A stretch of 16,323 nt of DNA from an uncultured Fibrobacter sp. (GCF_937877005.1 NZ_CALEFV010000312.1:1-16323), one strand, 5' to 3'. Shown: positions 8,701 through 14,519, counted from the first letter of the stretch. Translations and numbers: made by a program. The notes: a model not told the origin generated them from the sequence alone.

Positions 8701-11700
8701 AATTCCATCCAGCTCTTGCCGAGTACTACGATACTATCCTTGAGCGAACTGATATCGAAGGTGACCGTGTAGTCGGAATACGACAATCCATCAGGCACAA
8801 TATGCGTATTTACGCCATAGTTCCATGTTTGAAAAACCATTTTGCCTTCTGCACTATTATATTCGGCAACTTCTTCATCTATAAATTCAAATTTAATAGA
8901 ATTAACTTCATACCCCGGATTCGCCTGAATCGCAACATCCATAGCAATTTCCTCATGGCCATCTATCCAAGGCAAAGCGATGGCCGAATCGGAAGTATGC
9001 GTCAAAGTAACTTGTTCCCCCGCCATACTGAAAGTTTGCGAGAGACTTATTGTCATCGGATGGTCGTTTGTACCACATCCATCTATAGTTTCATTTTTAG
9101 GACAGCCGATTGTAACACGTTGGGCTCCAACATTAGCCTTCGTAGCACTAGTCCAAACAGGTCTCAGTGTAATAATTTTGTTTTCAATAACAAGGTTTCC
9201 CGCCGCTTCTGCTGCCAGGGCTGCGGCAACCAAGTCGCCAGAGAAATCGGTAAATATTTCGCTAAATTCGGCGGAAGCATTGGTTCCTCCTCCCATACAG
9301 TAGATTTCATCGTTTTTAGCATGCGTAACTACACAGTTCGCCCTCTCTGGATAGTAGGTCCATCCAGCAATAACAAAGGTATGTGAAGGAACTTGATAAG
9401 AAGCTGCGTAAAGCACGGGCAGTTTTTGGGCTGTTTCACCGAGCTCGTAAGAATCCGGAAGGTCTCGATCTTCATCAAGAACATAAAGTTCATGTTTATC
9501 GTTGCTGTATCCCAAAACGCCATTGGATTCCGCAATATAAGACCAATCCGTAGTATCAAGGGCAACCGTATAGCCGCCACCAATCACATCCACATAGAAC
9601 GTCACATTGCTTCCATTCGTCGTAAGAATTCCGTCTTCATACGGAACCTTCAGTGCACCATCACCTTCCTGAACCATGAGATGATAATACGATTCACTAT
9701 ACGTCGCATAGCCTTCGGCAGGAATGGCGCGAATTTCAAAGGTGAACGGAACATAGGATTCCGCAACGGCCTGGGAAGCGCTCACCTTCGGAACGCTCAA
9801 GGTCCAAAGCGTCTCGTCGTCTTGATCCTGGGTAAACTGGTGCTTTATGGTATCGGCAACGTCTCCGTCACCCGTGACACCGATAATCTGCCGCAGTTCC
9901 AGTCCTTGCAGGTTTGCACCATGGGCGGTTACCGTGAAGGTTTCCGTCGGAGCATCGCTACAGAGATTTGCATTATCCTCTGCAGTGAAATAGACCGGAT
10001 AAAGTTCCGTAGAATTCCCAAAATTCTGGACAGCAGTCTCATTAAACTTTCTAAAGACCGGAGACATCGCATCATAAGACGATGTTGTCGACCAGGCAAT
10101 ACAACCATTCAAAGCATAGAGCTCGGGCATTGCGCTAGCGTATTCATCGTCAACATTGGCCATGGTATACACCCTGGCATCGAACCATCCTTCGTTGGTA
10201 TAGGGATCCGCTACATAGACTTCCTTATCAGCCAAACTGACGGCAAGTTCATTCGTCGGACGAACAAAGTTCACTTCGTAATTCGCATAATCGAAGTCAA
10301 TGGTCAGTTCACCACTGGTAATCATAGCGGTATTGACAGAAAGGGTCCTGTCGCCCGTCTCGGGGTCATTAAAGCCAAGAGTGAACTCTTCGTCGGTTGC
10401 AACGACACCATGATCGTCCTTAGGAATTCCCTCATACGTTATTTCCGAAATCGTATACCCCTTTTCGACATCCACATCGACAACAAAGGTCATCGTATCG
10501 TCCACATCTGGCAGTTGCAAATACCACCGATCATCACCAACTTGCATCGGATGATCCACCGTCGTATTCAACGTCTCGTTCAGCGTCTGCTTCAGGACAA
10601 TCGTAGCAGGGGAAGTTTCAATACCGGCACCTTTCAGCTTGGGAGTATAATAAAGCACAATGGTTTCAGGTGGCGGACAATCGTCTTCTTTCCAATAGAC
10701 ATAGGCTGTTGTCGCATTGCCATTATCGGCATCAAGAGTAACATAGGGCAAGAAATTACGATTCACGTAATTCTTGTAGTAACTCGCGTCAAAGTACCAG
10801 GACGGAAGTTCACTAGCATCTGCCACGGGAGACCAAGCGATCATCGTCGGGCACGCATTCGTATAGACATTAGGGAAATTCGGACCTTCAACAGTCAAAT
10901 CCTTCACGGCATTCCAAGAACGACCGAAGAAAATAAACGAATTATCCTCAATACCCTCCGGCAAATTCAGGTCGAACGATACATTATAGTGAACCAACGA
11001 ATAGCTAGGAACAATCACCAACTTTTCAGTGACCGAATTGCCATACTTCTTTTTAGCGGCAAAGCTCGCCATCTTGACGTTATTAAGGATAGCCACATCC
11101 GTCGCATCTCCGACATTAAGATTCTCTATTTTCCATTCTACGGTTCCGCATGCAGTCATCTCGGCCGACAGATCTTCAAATGTTCCAAAGGACCTGTCCG
11201 TCACCACATAGTTTTTCGGTTCGGGAGCAGTACAATTATCCAAGGTTGCAATATACTGGTAAGCAACGGAATAGGTATTGTCAAAAGTATATCCCGTCTT
11301 TTCTTGAATTTCACCGATTCCAACCGCGACACCATAATCAACGCGTCCTTCAGTAATGCCGTCGTTCTCCCCCGAAGCACTCGATTGGGCAACCTGCACC
11401 ATCGAGCTGTTCTGGTCGTAACCATAGACGTCAATGTCCATGTCAACCATTTTCGGATTCTGGACGGTAATCAATGGGAACTCGCCATAATGAGTAGAGG
11501 GAACAGCGTACTTTAGCACAATCGTCTTGACCCCTTCCACACCGGCGGCCCTAATCTTCTGGGCAATGTCCTCGAAAGACCAGATGTCGGTGCCTTCAGG
11601 AGTTTGCGCCCCCAAGGCAGCGTCATCAACAGAATAACCATCTTCATCCTGCAGTTCGAAAGTGAATTTCAGTTCATCCTCCGTCCAGCCCTGTGCATAA

Positions 11701-14513
11701 TAACTCACGACATTCGGCACCAGCTGCAGCGGAGCATCGGCCGCGTCGGCATACTGATCCACTCTTGGAGTCAAGAACGCCAACAAGGTACCAGTTACGT
11801 TTTCAAAAAGCCTGCAAACATTCTGATAGTCACAATACTGATAAACGACATCGTAAGTCTTCGGAGTAACAACACGCCACTCCTGATTAGAGCTAAGGGC
11901 CGCAGACAGCAAAACCTCATTACCCTGCTTGTCCACCAGCATCGCAGCATCGGTACCCATGTTAGAAGCAATCGTTTCTAACAATGCACCGACCTTTTCC
12001 TGGAAATCCGAACTCAGGTATCCCGAAGCGTCGGTATAGCCGATCATGGCTTTCGAAACCGAGCCATATGTGTCGCAGAAACTACCGCTCCACTCATTGA
12101 AACCTAAAGAACTCTCCTGTTCCAAGGTCAGTCCCATCGAGCTCTTCTCAGCAACAACTACAATACGGTTCGGCTGCAAGGAACCACTCGCAAATACCGG
12201 GAGTCCATCATTTTGCGTACTGGACCTAGACCAGATATTGTGCTCGCTTGCAACATATTCGGCATCGTAATCCGCAGGGTTCCTGTTCAACAGGGCCGCA
12301 AACATGTCGGACTTCATGTCCGCTTCGCTTGCCACCGCATTCCTTGTGGCCGCATCGAAATCCGCATGATCTTCGTATTCGTCTTCACCCAATTCTTCTT
12401 GCCAGGTGCTGTAAGAGAACATGAAGAAATCCCAATAAACTTCGTCTTCCATGCATTCATAGTCGTAGCGATAATTTCCCATCGCAGTTGCAGTCATCTT
12501 TTCCGCGGCATTACGCACATTGCCAAAGACATTTCCGGAACCGGCCATCCATCTTGCAACTTCATAGACAGATCCGTTTACGGAGCCCACGCCAAGCTCC
12601 ACCTCGTCCGAACCGAAGTGGTAGTTGTTAAATAGGGAGACTCCTTCAAAATCAACGTTTGCACCACCACTCAATTCACCGACAATGTAGCCAGCCGTTG
12701 TTCCCGAAATTGTACTCACGGAGTACGTGTTCTTAATTATGACTTGAGATTCGTAATTATCCGCATGGCCGATAATGCCTCCCACGACACCGCCCGAAAC
12801 AGTTCCCGTAAAGCTGCTCTGCGAAATGGCAACAGACACTCCGCGAGAATTTGCGCCAACCAGGCCACCCACATAATAGCCATTAGCACCTCCATTGACA
12901 GTCGCTTCCTCGACCGAAATACCAGTCAAGTTCACAGAGGTACTATAGCCTTCGACCTCACCTACCACACCGCCCAAGTACGCGCCCATCAAGCCATCCT
13001 TTGCGCTAACGGTATTGCCCTGAAGCAGCACGGGGCCAGACCATTCGACAGTCCTCATTTGAGCCATCAGGGCTCCCGCATATACTGTTTCTATCGTGAA
13101 GCCTTCAATGTATTCACCTACATGGATATTCGAGTTTTTTACCGTTACATTTCCAATCGAGGCCGCATTTCCAATCACGCCGGCACCCGTACCACCAATA
13201 ATAGTCGCCCGGTCTACGGTTACATTAGAAATGGTGTTTCCGCTAATAAGGTAGGCGCTCAAGCCGTATACGTAAGCATTCGTCAAAGAGACATTCTTGA
13301 CATAATTCGCATATACAAACCACGATCCATTGCCGGCATCTTTGCCGCAAAATCCATCAACCGTATTTTCGTTTCCATCAAAGCCGGCATGGTTGGAACC
13401 AAACGGGACAAAAGCCATGCGACAATTGCCGGCATCTTCGTCATACCCACCCAGATTCAAGGGAGATCCCAAGACAATCGTACTGGAAAGGCGCCCTTCA
13501 TCTTCTTCGATGTATTGCACCATGTCACTCCAACAGGCGAAACTCATGAAGCCGTCCCCCTGCGACCCCTCGGTTCCCTGCGCAATCGTGCAAGCATTAT
13601 CTTCGCATTTTACAAGGAAGAACGTTCCATTATCCAGGCAGCCATCGTCATCAAAGGAAAGTATTTCCGGGTCGCCAAAATGAGGAGTCACAGTCACAGG
13701 CGTAGCGGGCATGGTGAACGTAACCGTATTGCCGTTCATATTCACCGGCACTCGATTACCGTTCTCGTCAAGGACTTTAATTCCCCCAAAGACATAGCCC
13801 TCACTGGGGGTCGCGGTCAGGGTCACCGTTTCACCTTCCACTGCAGATGTCGTTCCAGCCATTTCGCCGTTAGAAACGGAATTGACCGAGACCGAATTTA
13901 CAGGCAACACCGACACGGTGAAATCAAGGCCTGCATAGTTTCCACTATAATCCGTTTCGAAGAAGAATGTAAACGCATTGCCAGTACTAAAGTAAGGTCC
14001 CTTTTCTTCCCCATTAACATAATCACTACTATAAATCTGTCTTTCACCAAGAGGAGTACCTGAGTTATCGGGAGCGTCATAAATAAACATATAATCTGAC
14101 ACACCCTCCGTATTCATTCGTCCCTGAACAGACAACCTATAATTTTCAGGAACGGTCACCGTTAGAGTGCTATTAACACAATTGTGGTAGTTACCCACCG
14201 CATTTTGCGTGACACTGCCGCCCATTCCGCCATCATCATACAGCTTGAACGTAATTCTGCCATTAGCATCCGTCAACAAAGCAAAATCAGTCTCTACGAT
14301 ATCCAAGGATGCCGTTTCGGCCACAGGATTAGAATAGTTTTGCGTACATGATGTCGCAGCAGTATAGGGCATATTGACATAGTAGAAGCTCTCGCCTGTA
14401 TCATCGTTCGTATACGGCGTCAATGAAACCGGATCAGCCCAGGTTGCCGACACGGCGAACAGGACCATCAGGATGGATGTTAAAAATGCACCAAAACACG
14501 GAATTTTCTTCAT
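2760..14513 (-). CDS. Giant secreted multi-repeat surface protein with T9SS-like sorting domain (putative adhesin)
   Basis: An uninterrupted 3917-residue protein. The chosen start at 14513 gives an ideal signal peptide (MKKIPCFGAF..., cleavage after ATWA) and a Shine-Dalgarno AGAGGA six bases upstream; the longer frame open to 14585 adds 24 residues without these and crosses the candidate promoter. Residue layout: signal peptide 1-26; CUB-like 27-205; divergent InlB-type repeat 206-281; GLUG/beta-helix 282-781; degenerate region 782-1175; ten composite repeats 1176-3394; beta-rich segment 3395-3504; Trp-rich module 3505-3663; beta module 3698-3833; T9SS type A-like sorting domain 3834-3917. 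No catalytic domain or membrane anchor is recognisable. Known families imply Sec export, then T9SS passage and cell-surface attachment or release. The role is inferred to be adhesive or structural; the ligand is unknown. It stands alone between a convergent gene pair and yidC, with its own upstream region. Confidence 0.93.
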   Translation of the reverse strand: MKKIPCFGAFLTSILMVLFAVSATWADPVSLTPYTNDDTGESFYYVNMPYTAATSCTQNYSNPVAETASLDIVETDFALLTDANGRITFKLYDDGGMGGSVTQNAVGNYHNCVNSTLTVTVPENYRLSVQGRMNTEGVSDYMFIYDAPDNSGTPLGERQIYSSDYVNGEEKGPYFSTGNAFTFFFETDYSGNYAGLDFTVSVLPVNSVSVNSVSNGEMAGTTSAVEGETVTLTATPSEGYVFGGIKVLDENGNRVPVNMNGNTVTFTMPATPVTVTPHFGDPEILSFDDDGCLDNGTFFLVKCEDNACTIAQGTEGSQGDGFMSFACWSDMVQYIEEDEGRLSSTIVLGSPLNLGGYDEDAGNCRMAFVPFGSNHAGFDGNENTVDGFCGKDAGNGSWFVYANYVKNVSLTNAYVYGLSAYLISGNTISNVTVDRATIIGGTGAGVIGNAASIGNVTVKNSNIHVGEYIEGFTIETVYAGALMAQMRTVEWSGPVLLQGNTVSAKDGLMGAYLGGVVGEVEGYSTSVNLTGISVEEATVNGGANGYYVGGLVGANSRGVSVAISQSSFTGTVSGGVVGGIIGHADNYESQVIIKNTYSVSTISGTTAGYIVGELSGGANVDFEGVSLFNNYHFGSDEVELGVGSVNGSVYEVARWMAGSGNVFGNVRNAAEKMTATAMGNYRYDYECMEDEVYWDFFMFSYSTWQEELGEDEYEDHADFDAATRNAVASEADMKSDMFAALLNRNPADYDAEYVASEHNIWSRSSTQNDGLPVFASGSLQPNRIVVVAEKSSMGLTLEQESSLGFNEWSGSFCDTYGSVSKAMIGYTDASGYLSSDFQEKVGALLETIASNMGTDAAMLVDKQGNEVLLSAALSSNQEWRVVTPKTYDVVYQYCDYQNVCRLFENVTGTLLAFLTPRVDQYADAADAPLQLVPNVVSYYAQGWTEDELKFTFELQDEDGYSVDDAALGAQTPEGTDIWSFEDIAQKIRAAGVEGVKTIVLKYAVPSTHYGEFPLITVQNPKMVDMDIDVYGYDQNSSMVQVAQSSASGENDGITEGRVDYGVAVGIGEIQEKTGYTFDNTYSVAYQYIATLDNCTAPEPKNYVVTDRSFGTFEDLSAEMTACGTVEWKIENLNVGDATDVAILNNVKMASFAAKKKYGNSVTEKLVIVPSYSLVHYNVSFDLNLPEGIEDNSFIFFGRSWNAVKDLTVEGPNFPNVYTNACPTMIAWSPVADASELPSWYFDASYYKNYVNRNFLPYVTLDADNGNATTAYVYWKEDDCPPPETIVLYYTPKLKGAGIETSPATIVLKQTLNETLNTTVDHPMQVGDDRWYLQLPDVDDTMTFVVDVDVEKGYTISEITYEGIPKDDHGVVATDEEFTLGFNDPETGDRTLSVNTAMITSGELTIDFDYANYEVNFVRPTNELAVSLADKEVYVADPYTNEGWFDARVYTMANVDDEYASAMPELYALNGCIAWSTTSSYDAMSPVFRKFNETAVQNFGNSTELYPVYFTAEDNANLCSDAPTETFTVTAHGANLQGLELRQIIGVTGDGDVADTIKHQFTQDQDDETLWTLSVPKVSASQAVAESYVPFTFEIRAIPAEGYATYSESYYHLMVQEGDGALKVPYEDGILTTNGSNVTFYVDVIGGGYTVALDTTDWSYIAESNGVLGYSNDKHELYVLDEDRDLPDSYELGETAQKLPVLYAASYQVPSHTFVIAGWTYYPERANCVVTHAKNDEIYCMGGGTNASAEFSEIFTDFSGDLVAAALAAEAAGNLVIENKIITLRPVWTSATKANVGAQRVTIGCPKNETIDGCGTNDHPMTISLSQTFSMAGEQVTLTHTSDSAIALPWIDGHEEIAMDVAIQANPGYEVNSIKFEFIDEEVAEYNSAEGKMVFQTWNYGVNTHIVPDGLSYSDYTVTFDISSLKDSIVVLGKSWMEFDGTKSMNVGTKNEYPKIYVFTDYESKFNEVLWADAAKKETDFDEPADWDAWYTTFMSNTAIPKFNSDLIKNVLGDETSTEMTLYPLPVLYLQGDLEARSYQEISAVVDVDHFPEEEDYHGHIVLTQTWNGMTFKQKSYLSNYSDYYELKLKCPWPLDDTLEFKVVTEPDPGYEMSLASENISDPDGEGWGYNAETGILKISGTHLGDLTVRYILQHYNVDFSIPADAEIFVASKLVSEDQYEVDWFDSQTDVTVDNIKAPVIYDANGCLVYWKVVDSEAHDSDLVNMLAYMISTESSDSASNMLVPDMEYTKCDQNSRTYKQTLTVEGEGTIHLEQVLGDAVVKHSFVEDGETGVLTLNVPAAYNEVEPDFQIQQTGVRFRVVAEPAEGYSLDEITYETYNDGNHQTNILRTDSSFVNVMRALPWTVKFKRLAPIYVTYDLSLSSAEDSANTYLPADAKTAETLEIASAADSVPFWKPFRTDVCFKGWSTTSLANFVEGDDSLFTAFNVDNFSEFSTIGDNATKLYAIWGECSESPAKTLAVENGEEHAKLVLYQLFGNDTLFHEITNDGLTLAGDAFDFYLDQTRTAPEFGYNFADEAEFALSYTYLLPTEEISEPVSVEKDGTDGAWRLTTDGFDSEPTYTFAIAMDDAVYHLALDANAEDVFYGPGFSWNWSSEDASYEDMLPSNVYRAGYVLAGWTFDGDEQLLRYDDDFIAAFRNYRKSHENVAPDTLHAVWTRSGQIGTYILQLSPETQERAAGTLTFSQTIGDSTVVSTIEGGTLLVPAIEGLQLNANFTLDLDHSFDGSAPISVMDYLGNPIGSYDNGDAITLDESFGAAGTTIYIDVATAYVDYSFAFDVNAAAGDTLFYGTNWQSEKSYSMESEDRAFPLSVYQRGKCLIGFAFSEAATASYTGITPEFVAAYNELDTKPTTLYGVWAPKGEDCNPATVTLTTENTSAEGAYMLTNADNDYVGPSKDVPVVIPVADDLVFTVSFIPEDIYYADETISLSGSDDFSYDLANGSEFTFKQDIVLKAETYLSSIEVVLDMNAGSSNVFYGEDFNSFWWRASSYGDTIPKDAYRTDAKLVGWSFYRNATPDQVFQVYDESFYSRYEDYLESVVKNITPIAEGDSDLPDYGVDFPTSQYPVLHAVWKKDSVETRMVTSESADQGVLMLSQNVGDSVFSYIVTEQGLQVPAVDNGIKFMVSFYPNDAWQLDGERSIVLAEKDKTVGYVENNAEWNMTQSTAISIQANFNGFRFVFDVDSSETLFHGDDWVAQGNYGISANKPADLPKMVYSSARCLAGWSVKSDSKHFYTALNESLVEEINEAYPKLPRDGSVAVTLYAHWATNVEDCAGKFNLVSIEQENGKVALVEAERRSMIDGKVEEENEKVHVFTDKGSMFLPADIPGNWYGVRSVPDSSFILDSLAVILDSHVVAVLHEGELLPEEIHGASFKAYFGKSNKTSIEIVEKEFLQSDNAIKLSFKASDFEVTRGVLARVQIIDVQSDTVVRDTLIGDSIAMAYEDSLVLLMNKPGTYKMVLTLEDSAELAEYSEEFVVKAAIEAFEADGWQMVSLAAVDTSAIDWTTGDQVFYWWDESGTGEYWNYKAFGRGDSIVNTRGAWYSSLKGNSLALLKDIEDDGKDAVWELDSVTSGWNLVANTHGWSVNLFANHPEAQKDVDEESEISFWSYNAEKADYEEVSVLKPYEAVWVKVSKKTEWIVSGAPVFTSKNDKETTEPETEGDSLEGRVLPRRVLAKSSTKDRWTLQAMLSDKNGKQDVWNILGAGNNPFVAEEPPSSMGDHVNLSILEGKRALAKSIKTFCDEMEWTVALSAASDRVGYLTLVGIDGVNAYGYHVYVTVDGNTTEMKDGVPLKVYLKSSAKTATVRVATAAKAVVQNTLRGLRSARLGNKLQVSFDASEGLAGTNARVDLMDMKGHVMSTVSAKTVAGSNALVLDAPKSGLYMLRVRAGSAQQAGKVLVK
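2763..3014 (-). other. C-terminal T9SS type A-like sorting domain
   Basis: Last 84 residues. Order of features matches type IX secretion sorting domains: KLQVSF strand, ARVDLMDMKGHVMSTV (the V.L.D..G..V block), LVLDAPKSGLYMLRVRAG (the L..G.Y.L.V block), and terminal GKVLVK. Such domains direct cargo through the outer membrane and are usually cleaved. The common PNP lead-in is not seen. Confidence 0.8.
3015..3422 (-). other. Beta module with EEPP motif preceding the sorting domain
   Basis: Residues 3698-3833. Begins DRWTLQAMLSDKNGKQDVWN, then VAEEPPSSMGDHVNLSI, MEWTVAL, and TATVRVA strands. Reads as a beta-sandwich companion of the Trp-rich module and sorting domain. Family not identified with certainty. 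Confidence 0.4.
3525..4001 (-). other. Trp-rich module of the GWNLVAN type
   Basis: Residues 3505-3663. Pattern GWQMVSLA, VFYWWDES, YWNYKAF, RGAWYSS, SGWNLVANTHGW and EAVWVKV. It resembles the segment with GWNL(V/I)GNPY that often precedes sorting domains in secreted proteins of Bacteroidota with T9SS. A short linker with a basic RVLPRRVLAK stretch follows at 3423-3524. Function unknown. Confidence 0.5.
4002..4331 (-). other. Beta-rich segment after the repeat array
   Basis: Residues 3395-3504. Alternating strands (VLARVQIIDVQSDTVV, GTYKMVLTLEDS, YSEEFVVKAAIEAF) with a PGTY turn typical of Ig- or PKD-like sandwiches. Family not identified. Confidence 0.4.
4332..4937 (-). repeat. Composite repeat unit 10 (202 residues)
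   Basis: Residues 3193-3394. Opens FRFVFDVD; LFHGDDW; LPKMVYSSARCLAGWSV; helix-like SLVEEINEAY; TLYAHWATNVEDC. The second half is divergent and Glu-rich (MIDGKVEEENEK) and loses the LxQ strand, as expected for the last copy of an array. Carries the cysteine pair. Confidence 0.8.
4938..5579 (-). repeat. Composite repeat unit 9 (214 residues)
   Basis: Residues 2979-3192. Opens IEVVLDMN; VFYGEDFNSFWW; IPKDAYRTDAKLVGWSFY; FYSRYEDYLES followed by a ~20-residue acidic insertion (ITPIAEGDSDLPDYG); VLHAVWK; MLSQNVGDS; GLQVPA. No cysteine pair. Confidence 0.84.
5580..6143 (-). repeat. Composite repeat unit 8 (188 residues, shortest)
   Basis: Residues 2791-2978. Opens YSFAFDVN; LFYGTNW; FPLSVYQRGKCLIGFAF; FVAAYNELD; TLYGVWAPKGEDC; FTVSFIPEDIYY. 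The usual GW is GF here and the LxQ strand is replaced by MLTN. Carries the cysteine pair. Confidence 0.83.
6144..6743 (-). repeat. Composite repeat unit 7 (200 residues)
   Basis: Residues 2591-2790. Opens YHLALDAN; VFYGPGFSWNW; LPSNVYRAGYVLAGWTF; helix-like FIAAFRNYRKS; TLHAVWT; TFSQTIGDS; LLVPA. No cysteine at either pair position. Confidence 0.84.
6744..7394 (-). repeat. Composite repeat unit 6 (217 residues)
   Basis: Residues 2374-2590. Opens YVTYDLS; FRTDVCFKGWSTTS; KLYAIWGEC; VLYQLFGNDTLFHEI; GLTLAG. Closest of the early units to the plain InlB-like pattern. Carries the cysteine pair. Confidence 0.82.
7395..8051 (-). repeat. Composite repeat unit 5 (219 residues)
   Basis: Residues 2155-2373. 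Opens YNVDFSIP; APVIYDANGCLVYWK; helix-like DLVNMLAYMIS; YTKC; HLEQVLGDAVVKHSF; LTLNVPA; FRVVAEPAEGYSLDEITYE. Carries the cysteine pair. Confidence 0.78.
8052..8771 (-). repeat. Composite repeat unit 4 (240 residues)
   Basis: Residues 1915-2154. Opens YTVTFDIS; VVLGKSW; YPKIYVFTDYESKFNEVLW in place of the GWS block; LYPLPVLYL in place of LYAxW; VLTQTW; VVTEPDPGYEM. Neither pair cysteine is present; a single cysteine (LKC) sits elsewhere in the second half. Confidence 0.72.
8772..9572 (-). repeat. Composite repeat unit 3 (267 residues, longest)
   Basis: Residues 1648-1914. Opens YTVALDT; VIAGWTYYPE; an Ala-rich helix-like LVAAALAAEAAG; ITLRPVWT; SLSQTFS; AIQANPGYEVNSIKFEF. Lacks the usual first cysteine but has four others (NC, YC, IGC, DGC), so its disulfide pattern must differ. 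Confidence 0.75.
9573..10280 (-). repeat. Composite repeat unit 2 (236 residues)
   Basis: Residues 1412-1647. Opens YEVNFVRP; MPELYALNGCIAWS; ELYPVYF then NLC; LRQIIG strand; FEIRAIPAEGY. Same length as unit 1. Carries the cysteine pair. The F[YF]G..W motif is replaced by a longer segment with VADPYTNEGWFD. Confidence 0.8.
10281..10988 (-). repeat. Composite repeat unit 1 (236 residues)
   Basis: Residues 1176-1411. Opens YNVSFDLN, then IFFGRSW, FPNVYTNACPTMIAWS, a helix-like FDASYYKNYV, TTAYVYWKEDDC, the LKQ strand, and a VEKGYTISEITYE segment. Carries the matched cysteine pair. Confidence 0.8.
10989..12170 (-). other. Degenerate linker region with two partial repeat modules
   Basis: Residues 782-1175. 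Two segments open with near-identical strands, TYDVVYQY at residue 887 and TYSVAYQY at residue 1081, and each later has an FED[IL] helix-like stretch (SFEDIAQKI, TFEDLSAEM). Each has two cysteines nearby. They look like eroded or divergent relatives of the following repeats, but the GWS and LYAxW landmarks are absent. No confident family call. Confidence 0.45.
12171..13670 (-). other. GLUG-type right-handed beta-helix region
   Basis: Residues 282-781. A region of short glycine-rich coils such as YVGGLVGANSRG, SGGVVGGIIGHADN and LGGVVGEVEG, spaced by strands like VAISQSSFTGTVS. These are GLUG motifs that stack into a parallel beta-helix in secreted adhesins and peptidases. Six cysteines lie in its first part. 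It closes with ALLNRNPADY...IWSRS...NDGLPVF, a typical end for these regions. Helix predicted from motif only. Confidence 0.72.
13671..13898 (-). other. Divergent InlB B-type repeat domain
   Basis: Residues 206-281. Pattern EGETVTLTATPSEGYVFGGIKV then GNTVTFTMPATPVTVTPHF is the classic beta module found in many bacterial surface proteins (ATP.EGY..... I.V, TM....V.V...F). It resembles the second half of the ten composite repeats further along. Confidence 0.75.
13899..14435 (-). other. CUB-like N-terminal domain
   Basis: Residues 27-205. Two cysteines (TSC and HNC) bracket a YDDGG segment; then VSDYMFIYDAPDNSGTPLG and a late FTFFFETDYSG...GLDFTVSV, the order seen in CUB domains (IYD.....G...G, then F.SD.S...GF). 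CUB domains are extracellular beta-sandwiches that bind ligands or calcium. This is a motif-based call and some of the usual residues are loose. Confidence 0.55.
14436..14513 (-). other. Signal peptide of the giant protein
   Basis: Residues 1-26: positively charged start (MKK), a hydrophobic core running about FLTSILMVLFAV, and a signal peptidase I-type site SATWA before DPVS. No lipobox cysteine at the cleavage site, so not a lipoprotein. Confidence 0.88.
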
Positions 14514-14519
14514 AAGAAA

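Noticed and set aside
4332..10988. Recent DNA-level tandem duplication or assembly artefact
   Set aside because: The ten units share only a protein motif pattern; lengths and sequences differ widely, so they are old repeats and not near-identical copies.
9393..11516. A 707-codon open frame on the + strand opposite the giant gene
   Set aside because: It is codon-aligned with the minus-strand gene, so its stops correspond to sense codons TTA, CTA and TCA, which that gene seldom uses. The product is Ile/Arg/His-rich with no domain, signal or start site.
12744..14063. A 439-codon open frame on the + strand
   Set aside because: Same codon-aligned mirror effect opposite the beta-helix region; composition is typical of an antisense shadow.
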